Shown piece by piece: positions 1 to 4,853 of a stretch of 5,238 nucleotides of DNA. The translations under genes were made by a program, and so were the position numbers. Location: contig DAOWHM010000077.1 of NCBI GenBank assembly GCA_030641425.1, positions 1-5,238 on the forward strand, written 5' to 3'. Positions within the stretch are counted from its first letter, which is position 1; each line of letters opens with the position of its first letter. Source of the stretch: Candidatus Bathyarchaeota archaeon (lineage in GTDB: Archaea > Thermoproteota > Bathyarchaeia > Bathyarchaeales > SOJC01). The notes beneath the pieces are model-generated. The model saw nothing but the letters and a program-made list of their open reading frames with translations. It ran no database searches and was not told the DNA's origin.

Positions 1-3
1 CAT

Positions 4-20
4 GGAAGGATAATTCTTCC
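4..20. repeat. Near-perfect 17-bp palindrome upstream of acs
   Basis: The stretch GGAAGGATAATTCTTCC folds on itself with eight paired positions around a central A; one of the eight is a G/T wobble. It lies about 75 bp before the candidate acs promoter. It could be an operator, part of a hairpin at the end of an upstream transcript, or chance. The 14-codon open stretch ending at base 42 may be the tail of a gene cut by the window edge, but it is too short to identify. Confidence 0.25.
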
Positions 21-94
21 GGTTGGCAAAGTAAGCAAGTAGAAGTTGAAAGTTCTCCTTATTTTCTACTCTGATTGCTTTTGGGTTCTGGAAG

Positions 95-107
95 GAAAAG
101 ATTTTAT
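95..107 (+). promoter_or_regulatory. Candidate archaeal BRE/TATA promoter of acs
   Basis: A purine-rich stretch runs into a T/A-rich box (GAAAAGATTTTAT), 45 nt before the acs ATG. An archaeal start site about 25 nt downstream would leave a leader of roughly 20 nt carrying AGGAG (136-140). A similar string, GAAAAGACTTATA, stands 42 nt before the proposed mtrH start, which strengthens both assignments. The box is a weak match to a TATA consensus. Confidence 0.35.
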
Positions 108-151
108 TCTAGGCCATTTTCCTTCATAAGACTCTAGGAGAGTAAAAAACT

Positions 152-2116
152 ATGTCAAAACAAGTTAAATGGGTTGAAGAAGATCCCAATAACCGTTTTG
201 TGTTTTGGCCAACGGATGAGATGAAGAAGAGAGCTTGGATAAGTGACGAGTCAATTTATGCTGAAGCAGCAAAGGATCCAGTTGCTTTCTGGGAGGCAAG
301 GGCAAAAGAAGGTTTAGAATGGTTCCAGGAATGGACTGAAGGATACCAGTGGAATCCGCCTTTCTTCAGATGGTTTGTTGATGGTAAGATCAATGCATCC
401 TTCAACGCTTTAGATCGCCATGTCAATTCGTGGCGGAAGAACAAAGTGGCAATCATTTGGGAACCAGAGCCAGTTAACGAGCCACGCAGGGTACTCACGT
501 ATAATGATCTTTACCGTGAGGTCAATAAGTTTGCCAATGTCCTGAAAAGCTTAGGAGTGAAGAAGGGTGACCGAGTTGGCATTTATTTACCTATGATCCC
601 AGAAGTGCAAATTGCCATGCTTGCGTGTGCGAGGATAGGCGCAGCTCACAGCGTTGTTTTCTCAGCTTTTAGCGGTGAATCCTTGAGAAGTCGAATGGAA
701 GATGCTGAAGCGAAGGTTCTGGTTACCGCAGATGGATACTATCGTAGGGGAAAGGCCATCAACCTCAAAGTTAATGCGGACATAGGGGTGGAGAACAACA
801 AGATTGAACGAGTTGTTGTTGTCAAACGTACAGGGAATGAGGTTGACATGAAAGCTGGTAGAGACTTATGGTGGCATGAACTGATGGCAAGAGCTCCAAG
901 TTACTGCGAACCGGAACCCATGGACAGCGAGGAGATGCTCTTCATTCTCTACACAAGCGGTACAACTGGAAAGCCAAAAGGGATAGTCCACCATACAGGT
1001 GGATACCTAACCGTTGCCCTATGGACATCAAAGTGGGACTTCGACCTTCACGACGACGACATTTTCTGGTGCACAGCTGACATAGGATGGATCACTGGAC
1101 ATACTTATTCTTGTTATGGTCCTCTTCTTAATGGAGCGACAATCCTAATTTATGAAGGCGCGATAAACTTTCCAGAAGTTGACAGATGGTGGGAGATCAT
1201 TGAGAAATATGGAGTTACAATTTTCTATACTGCTCCAACAGCTATTCGAATGATATTGAGATGGGGCGAAGAATGGCTAAAGAAACATGACTTAAGCAGC
1301 ATCCGTCTTTTAGGAACAGTTGGTGAACCCATCAACCAAGACGCGTGGATGTGGTATTTTAATCACATAGGCGGAGGAAAGTGTCCTGTAATTGACACTT
1401 GGTGGCAGACTGAAACTGGAGCAACTCTCATAAACTCTCTACCTGGCATCGGCCCCTTTATACCAACAGTTGCTGGAAGAAGCTTCCCAGGTGCAACTCA
1501 CGACGTTTTCGACGAGACTGGAGAACCTTTAGGGGTAGGCGAGGGAGGATATCTCGTTCAAAAAAGCCCTTTTACACCAGGGATGCTTAGAGGAGTCTAC
1601 AAGGATCCAAGGAGATACAAGGCTCAGTATTGGAGTGTCTATGGAGAAAAAATCTACTACACCAGTGACGGAGCAATAAAATGGGACAAAATAGGTAACA
1701 TACGCCTAACCGGGAGAGTCGATGATGTGATGAAAGTTGCTGGTCACAGACTCTCAACAGCAGAAGTTGAGAACGCGTTAACTCAACATGTTTCAGTTGC
1801 AGAGTGTGCAGTAGTGGCAGCACCCCATGAGGTAAAAGGTGAGGTCCCAATTGCATTTGTCGTACTCAGGCAAGGATCAACTCCATCCTCAGAGCTTGAG
1901 AGTAAATTGATGCAGCAGGTGGTTAAGATCATAGGACCCACAGCAAAACCTGCGAAGATAATCCTAACGGATGCATTGCCAAAGACCAGAAGTGGAAAGA
2001 TAATGAGAAGAATTCTAAAAGCTCTAGTTAAAGGCGAAACAGTGGGCGATGTAACGACTCTGATGAACCCCGAAACCGTTGAAGACTTGAAACAAAAAGT
2101 GGGATATACAACATAA
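152..2116 (+). CDS. acsA: Acetyl-CoA synthetase (AMP-forming)
   Basis: Cytoplasmic adenylate-forming enzyme that converts acetate, ATP and CoA to acetyl-CoA, AMP and PPi. The 654 residues match the usual family length (about 650) and the gene is intact. The N-terminal cap domain (about residues 35-95) includes [10 protein letters not shown]. The adenylation domain carries the P-loop [11 protein letters not shown] (267-277), GEP (391-393) and DTWWQTETG (415-423). Then come SDGA (D506), GRVDD (521-525, hinge Asp) and GHRL. The C-terminal catalytic lysine is K616 in PKTRSGK. The acyl pocket reads I314, T315, V390, W418, matching Val310/Thr311/Val386/Trp414 of the Salmonella enzyme; the Trp favours acetate over longer acids. 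The ATG has AGGAG 11 nt upstream. It appears to be transcribed alone, with a terminator-like hairpin after the stop. It may assimilate acetate or connect a Wood-Ljungdahl acetyl-CoA pool to acetate; the direction cannot be read from sequence. Confidence 0.96.
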   Translation: MSKQVKWVEEDPNNRFVFWPTDEMKKRAWISDESIYAEAAKDPVAFWEARAKEGLEWFQEWTEGYQWNPPFFRWFVDGKINASFNALDRHVNSWRKNKVAIIWEPEPVNEPRRVLTYNDLYREVNKFANVLKSLGVKKGDRVGIYLPMIPEVQIAMLACARIGAAHSVVFSAFSGESLRSRMEDAEAKVLVTADGYYRRGKAINLKVNADIGVENNKIERVVVVKRTGNEVDMKAGRDLWWHELMARAPSYCEPEPMDSEEMLFILYTSGTTGKPKGIVHHTGGYLTVALWTSKWDFDLHDDDIFWCTADIGWITGHTYSCYGPLLNGATILIYEGAINFPEVDRWWEIIEKYGVTIFYTAPTAIRMILRWGEEWLKKHDLSSIRLLGTVGEPINQDAWMWYFNHIGGGKCPVIDTWWQTETGATLINSLPGIGPFIPTVAGRSFPGATHDVFDETGEPLGVGEGGYLVQKSPFTPGMLRGVYKDPRRYKAQYWSVYGEKIYYTSDGAIKWDKIGNIRLTGRVDDVMKVAGHRLSTAEVENALTQHVSVAECAVVAAPHEVKGEVPIAFVVLRQGSTPSSELESKLMQQVVKIIGPTAKPAKIILTDALPKTRSGKIMRRILKALVKGETVGDVTTLMNPETVEDLKQKVGYTT

Positions 2117-2127
2117 TGCGGACACGA

Positions 2128-2151
2128 GGAAGAGGCTTAGCAACCTCTTTT
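2128..2151 (+). terminator. Terminator-like hairpin after acs
   Basis: GGAAGAGG (2128-2135) pairs with CCTCTTTT (2144-2151) through six Watson-Crick pairs and two G-T wobbles around an 8-nt loop. It begins 12 nt after the acs stop codon and its 3' arm ends in a T-run. Archaeal termination mainly needs the oligo-T, so the short T4 makes this moderate rather than strong. Confidence 0.45.
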
Positions 2152-2216
2152 CTCCAAGCTCCTAGAGTTCATGCATACATAATGGATGCGAGATAATTCC
2201 ATAGAAAGAAAAAAAT

Positions 2217-2293
2217 GGTGGTTGTGGGTAGGTTATTCTTCCAAAAATTATCACGAAAGGAGAAAGGAGAATATTGCCTTCACCACAACCCCC
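2217..2293 (+). other. Long imperfect stem-loop in the acs-mtrH intergenic region
   Basis: GGTTGTGG (2220-2227) is exactly complementary to CCACAACC (2283-2290). Going inward, AGG (2230-2232) pairs with CCT (2277-2279), and TATTCT (2234-2239) pairs with AGAATA (2268-2273), extended by one T-G wobble and one C-G pair. Two further G-C pairs lie outside a single mismatch. The result is one long arm with small internal loops and an apical loop of about 24 nt. It matches no RNA family I recognise: there are no tRNA features and no convincing C/D boxes. It could be a small structured RNA, an element in the mtrH upstream region or a processing site. A 55-codon open stretch (2215-2382, ATG start, no ribosome binding site) crosses it. 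Confidence 0.4.
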
Positions 2294-2305
2294 TATGCGT
2301 AGAGG

Positions 2306-2329
2306 TAAGTTCTATAATTAAGTTCTATA
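2306..2329 (+). repeat. Tandem 11-bp direct repeat with TATA-like sequence
   Basis: TAAGTTCTATA occurs at 2306-2316 and again at 2319-2329, a 13-bp period. The second copy runs into TATATAAG (2327-2334), a good TATA-like string about 220 bp before the mtrH start. It could be a distal promoter with a repeated factor-binding site, or an AT-rich coincidence. Confidence 0.3.
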
Positions 2330-2370
2330 TAAGATCTTTCCCAAAAACCCCCAAACCTTCCATAATGTAT

Positions 2371-2399
2371 AGGTATTTCTAGTAGATTGAAAGGTATTT
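2371..2399 (+). repeat. Pair of AGGTATTT repeats 21 bp apart
   Basis: AGGTATTT is found at 2371-2378 and 2392-2399. The 21-bp offset is two turns of B-DNA, so both copies would face the same side of the helix, as expected for a dimeric regulator upstream of mtrH. Eight-base repeats are short and no known regulator is assigned. Apart from this, the other repeats, the hairpins and the promoter, the 434-bp gap 2117-2550 shows no convincing gene. Confidence 0.25.
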
Positions 2400-2496
2400 T
2401 ATGCAAGAATTTTCCTCTTCTCAAAAAACCGCTTGGCGATTCTGAATTCTCTGCTAACTACATCAAAGAGTGGGGATTCTTGACGAAGGTGGGGAA

Positions 2497-2509
2497 GAAA
2501 AGACTTATA
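2497..2509 (+). promoter_or_regulatory. Candidate BRE/TATA promoter of mtrH
   Basis: GAAAAGACTTATA ends 42 nt before the ATG at 2551 and resembles the acs element at 95-107 in both sequence and spacing. It would give a leader of roughly 15-20 nt ending in the ribosome binding sequence AAGGTG (2540-2545). It lies inside the possible N-terminal extension that would begin at GTG 2470, so it argues for the shorter protein. Confidence 0.4.
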
Positions 2510-2550
2510 GCCCAACTGTTCGCCTTGTCAGCGCATATGAAGGTGCAGCA

Positions 2551-3480
2551 ATGTTCCTTATAGAACGGGAACAGAAGATCTATCAATTTGGTGATGTGAG
2601 GGTTGGTGGAAAACCAGGACAACTGCCTGTAGTTCTGGTTGGCAATGTATTCTACAAAGGTATGCCTGAGGTTTTGGATCATCAAGAGGGGAAGTTCGAG
2701 AGGAAGAAAGTTTTGGGTTGGATAAGAAAGGTCGAGAGCCTCTCTGAAAGAAGCGGGGTTCCTCACCTTCTGGATATTATGGCGATGTATCCAAAGGCAA
2801 TAAAGGAATACGTTGCATTCATTTCAGAACATTCGAATATGCCTTTCTTGGTTGATGGAGCAAATAAGGAGACGCGTATAGCCGCTTTTGAAATTGTTGA
2901 GGAACTAGGTCTCGGAAAATACGTGATATTCAACGGCATTTCACCTAGAACATCGCAGGAAGAACTAACAGCTCTTAGAGACTCCAACATTGATGCAGCC
3001 GTTTTGATGGCCTATAACGAGTTGGATTATTCTCCTGAAGGTCGTATTAGTATATTGGAGGGATCGAAGGAGGAAACCGGTTTGCTTAAAATAGCGCAGC
3101 ATGCGGGAATAAGGAAGATGCTGGTTGACACTGTGGTTTTTGATGTGCCAAGCATTGCTTATGCTGCAGAAGCTGTAAGATTGGTGAAGGAAAGACTTGG
3201 ATATCCCGCGGGGTGTTCACCTGCAAATGCAACCTATTCATGGAAGCAGACGTTGGGGAAATCTCCGCTTAGGAAAGGATTCACCGCGGCCAATGTGTCA
3301 GCACACACAATCACTCATTGTTGGGGAGCAGATTTCCTTATTTATGGACCCATGAAGCAGGCTCTAAACATCATTACAGCATGCGCAATCAACGACGCCA
3401 TATTCGCGTACTTTGCCATGAAACATTTTGATACTAAACCCTTGGGGAAAAACCATCCTCTCTACAAAATCTTTAGCTGA
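2551..3480 (+). CDS. mtrH: MtrH-family pterin methyltransferase
   Basis: Homologue of subunit H of tetrahydromethanopterin S-methyltransferase, which moves a methyl group between a methyl-pterin and a protein-bound corrinoid. The predicted fold is a TIM barrel of the pterin-methyltransferase type. Recognisable blocks are the start EREQKIYQFGDVRVGGKPG, LLDIMA (D75), PFLVDG (D102), IFNGIS (N128, usually NSI in MtrH), AYNELD (N156), LVDTVVFD (D193), PANATYSW (N226) and GADFLIYGP near the C-terminus. I chose ATG 2551 (309 residues, the family's usual size). It starts where MtrH proteins start, and AAGGTG lies 5 nt upstream with a promoter-like box at 2497. The frame stays open back to GTG 2470, giving 336 residues. 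No other Mtr subunit is nearby, so this is a stand-alone MtrH like those paired with separate corrinoid proteins, here the convergent neighbour. Whether the pterin is tetrahydromethanopterin or tetrahydrofolate is not visible. Confidence 0.9.
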   Translation: MFLIEREQKIYQFGDVRVGGKPGQLPVVLVGNVFYKGMPEVLDHQEGKFERKKVLGWIRKVESLSERSGVPHLLDIMAMYPKAIKEYVAFISEHSNMPFLVDGANKETRIAAFEIVEELGLGKYVIFNGISPRTSQEELTALRDSNIDAAVLMAYNELDYSPEGRISILEGSKEETGLLKIAQHAGIRKMLVDTVVFDVPSIAYAAEAVRLVKERLGYPAGCSPANATYSWKQTLGKSPLRKGFTAANVSAHTITHCWGADFLIYGPMKQALNIITACAINDAIFAYFAMKHFDTKPLGKNHPLYKIFS

Positions 3481-4108
3481 GCAAAGCTTCAACTTTTTTC
3501 AGGCACTCTTGTGCGTCAGAGGCGTATGCGTCAAACCCTAATTCCTCGCTTATATGCTCTGACACAGCGTTTCCACCGATTACAATTCTCATCTTGCCTT
3601 GCAGGTTTTTCTGTTCCAATATGTTCTTCAAATCTTTTAGGTATGGTATGGTTTCCTCCATGGAGATGGAGATTGCAATGATCTGAGCCTCTTCTCGAAT
3701 AGCTGCTTTCACAAATTCCTCAGGGGAGATGTCTACACCCAGATTGATGACTTGAAATCCTGCCGATTGAAGAGTCGCGGCTACAATATCTTTTCCCAAA
3801 CCCTGAACATTACCTTTCAAAGAACCTATAACGATCTTGCCTTTAACCAAAGCTGGTTCAGCCTCTATATACGGTTCAAGAACTTTGAAGGCTTCCCTCA
3901 TCGCTGAGCCAGAGGAAGCAACGTCGACGACGAAGTACTCCTTTCTTTCGTATCTCTGATCAACTATTTTCATAGCTTTCATCAACATATCCACTCCCGA
4001 GTTTACTGGAATCCCTAAGTTGATGATCTGCTCGGCAATTCTCTTAGCTTTCTTCATATTCCCAACGACGACTGCGTCTTTCAACTCTTCAAGAATCCTC
4101 TTTGTCAA
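3473..4108 (-). CDS. Corrinoid (B12-binding) methyltransferase protein with degenerate cobalt-ligand motif
   Basis: Member of the MtaC/MtbC/MttC-type corrinoid protein family, which shuttles methyl groups between a substrate methyltransferase and an acceptor enzyme. Numbered from TTG 4108 (211 residues, the typical length), residues about 5-85 form the helical cap (ILEELKDAVVVGN, MKIVDQRYERKEYF) and 90-211 the Rossmann-like B12 domain. The GG turn (IVIGG) and the typical C-terminus (GFDAYASDAQE) are present. The DxHxxG signature reads NVQGLG: N100 replaces Asp, Q102 replaces the cobalt-ligating His, G105 is kept. The usual SxL is SIS. The start is uncertain. TTG 4108 fits family alignments and has a G-rich upstream stretch. 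TTG 4168 adds 20 residues unlike the family, with AGGTGA (4184-4189) 15 nt before it. The gene overlaps mtrH by 8 bp tail-to-tail and is divergent from cooT. It probably partners MtrH. Confidence 0.88.
   Translation of the reverse strand: MTKRILEELKDAVVVGNMKKAKRIAEQIINLGIPVNSGVDMLMKAMKIVDQRYERKEYFVVDVASSGSAMREAFKVLEPYIEAEPALVKGKIVIGSLKGNVQGLGKDIVAATLQSAGFQVINLGVDISPEEFVKAAIREEAQIIAISISMEETIPYLKDLKNILEQKNLQGKMRIVIGGNAVSEHISEELGFDAYASDAQECLKKVEALLS
3494..3499 (+). terminator. Oligo-T candidate terminator of mtrH
   Basis: Six Ts lie 14 nt after the mtrH stop codon, enough for an archaeal intrinsic terminator. They fall inside the 3' end of the convergent corrinoid gene, as expected if the two genes share no intergenic space. 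On the opposite strand, a run of five Ts (complement of 3450-3454) lies about 20 nt past the corrinoid stop and could serve that gene. Confidence 0.4.
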
Positions 4109-4217
4109 GTCCCTACCCCATTGAGAGAGAAGTCTTGTACGTTTCCATGTTAAGGTTTGCCTTGGCAAGTTGTTATTAAGTTTTCACCTGCCATGTAGAA
4201 CCCAGAACTTCTCCAAG

Positions 4218-4229
4218 TTTTTATATTAG
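4218..4229. promoter_or_regulatory. AT-rich box between the divergent corrinoid and cooT genes
   Basis: TTTTTATATTAG reads as a TATA box on the plus strand, about 32-40 nt before the cooT ATG. Its complement contains TATAAAAA facing the corrinoid gene. Transcription toward the corrinoid gene would start near 4196 and place AGGTGA (4184-4189) at the beginning of the transcript. The box may serve both genes or only cooT; no second box stands out in the gap. Confidence 0.45.
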
Positions 4230-4258
4230 TTCAATCAATCTAGCACGAAGGGAAGAAG

Positions 4259-4438
4259 ATGTGTGAGTTTACAGTATTCTTAAATAAGGAAGTTGTCTGC
4301 AGAGACGTGGTGTATGCAAAGAACGATAGCCAAAAAGTAGTGCTGAAAGATGTTTTGGGCGTTATGAAGGTTATTGAAAACTGTATGATTTATGAAGTAG
4401 ATGTTACATCACAGCGATTGCTCTTAACTTCCAAGTAG
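4259..4438 (+). CDS. cooT: CooT-family small nickel-binding protein (putative)
   Basis: Encodes 59 residues, starting MCEFTVFLNKEVVCRDVVYA and ending LLLTSK. The MCE/MC- start, the compact all-beta pattern, the central VLKDVLGVMKVIENCMI segment and the length (about 60-65) match the CooT family, formerly labelled predicted RNA-binding proteins. In Rhodospirillum rubrum, CooT binds nickel through Cys2 as an accessory to CO dehydrogenase; Cys2 is present here, with extra Cys14 and Cys42. The family is common in anaerobes with nickel-dependent CODH or methyltransferase systems. The ATG is supported by the TATA-like box at 4218 and the purine-rich GGGAAGAAG directly upstream. It is divergent from the corrinoid gene, suggesting linked expression. 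Function in archaea is inferred; nickel delivery to CODH/ACS or a role in corrinoid methyl transfer are both possible. Confidence 0.75.
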   Translation: MCEFTVFLNKEVVCRDVVYAKNDSQKVVLKDVLGVMKVIENCMIYEVDVTSQRLLLTSK

Positions 4439-4576
4439 CTTTAGATGACGTCAAGAGTAAAAGTATGAGTTTCATCTCCGCCTCTTTATTACCAATAGGC
4501 ACCCTCACGAAGGATGCGTTGTGAGACCATCAATTGGAATTTGCATGCATGCCTAGCGTAAATGTGATTGCAATAC

Positions 4577-4588
4577 CCAAAAATAAAA
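4577..4588 (+). promoter_or_regulatory. Candidate TATA promoter of the small orphan gene
   Basis: CCAAAAATAAAA stands 31 nt before the TTG at 4620, close to the spacing at the other three promoters in the window. Transcription would start near 4610 and give an almost leaderless message. That would explain why no ribosome binding sequence precedes the TTG. Confidence 0.4.
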
Positions 4589-4600
4589 GGTGTCACACCT
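4588..4600. promoter_or_regulatory. 13-bp palindrome adjoining the TATA box (candidate operator)
   Basis: AGGTGTCACACCT is a perfect inverted repeat (6-bp arms, one central base) that begins at the last base of the TATA box and lies before the predicted start site. This is where an archaeal repressor would block assembly of the transcription machinery. A related half-site, TGTGACCT, follows at 4610-4617. The cognate factor is unknown. Confidence 0.4.
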
Positions 4601-4619
4601 AACTACTATTGTGACCTAG

Positions 4620-4853
4620 TTGAACACAACTTCACAGCCAAAAGCGCGATTCTACAATCGTGTTGGAGAGAATGATTTCTTAGGCTTGACTGTTTGGCGT
4701 GGAAAGACTGATCCAGAAGCTGAAGTCATTGTTGTACAAATTAGACGAAGAAACGGTGATAACTGGGAGACTGTTGGACGATTGGCAGTTTATAGAACAC
4801 CCGACGGAGTGTACTCTAAACTTCCTGAACGTGAATCCTCGGGTTCAAAATAG
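4620..4853 (+). CDS. Small protein of unknown function
   Basis: Encodes 77 residues from a TTG start; no ATG or GTG is available in frame. I do not recognise a named family. The sequence looks like a real folded protein. It has alternating hydrophobic strands FLGLTVWRG (20-28), EVIVVQIRRR (35-44), WETVGRLAVYRT (49-60) and VYSKLPE (64-70), separated by polar turns (KTDPEA, NGDN, PDG). This suggests a small soluble antiparallel beta domain. It has no cysteines, no signal peptide and no membrane segment, and it carries a basic RRR patch that could contact nucleic acid. It has its own TATA-like box 31 nt upstream with an adjoining palindrome, so it is probably a separately regulated single gene. 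The TTG start and absent ribosome binding site leave the N-terminus uncertain; the first 10 residues look less ordered than the rest. Confidence 0.65.
   Translation: MNTTSQPKARFYNRVGENDFLGLTVWRGKTDPEAEVIVVQIRRRNGDNWETVGRLAVYRTPDGVYSKLPERESSGSK

Larger units (their letters stand above)
4439..4619. other. Intergenic region between cooT and the small orphan gene
   Basis: No convincing gene. It holds a perfect 10-bp palindrome GCATGCATGC (4543-4552), a 19-codon open stretch without a ribosome binding site, and the TATA box and palindrome described separately. No strong terminator is seen after cooT; CTTTATT near 4485 is the best T-rich candidate. Confidence 0.4.

Noticed and set aside
256..498. 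Minus-strand open frame inside acs
   Set aside because: Antisense shadow of a complete, conserved enzyme gene. The same holds for 1587-1856 in acs and 2763-2990 in mtrH.
2400..2470. CTGA resembling a D box of a C/D guide RNA
   Set aside because: No matching RTGATGA C box or C'/D' pair is present at the right distance.
2470..2550. 27-residue N-terminal extension of MtrH from GTG 2470
   Set aside because: The extension is not MtrH-like. The ATG at 2551 has AAGGTG upstream, begins at the family's normal N-terminus, and a promoter-like box lies within the extension.
2458..2766. 102-codon minus-strand frame over the start of mtrH
   Set aside because: It is antisense to the well-supported mtrH coding region; the translation matches nothing and has no promoter or ribosome binding site.
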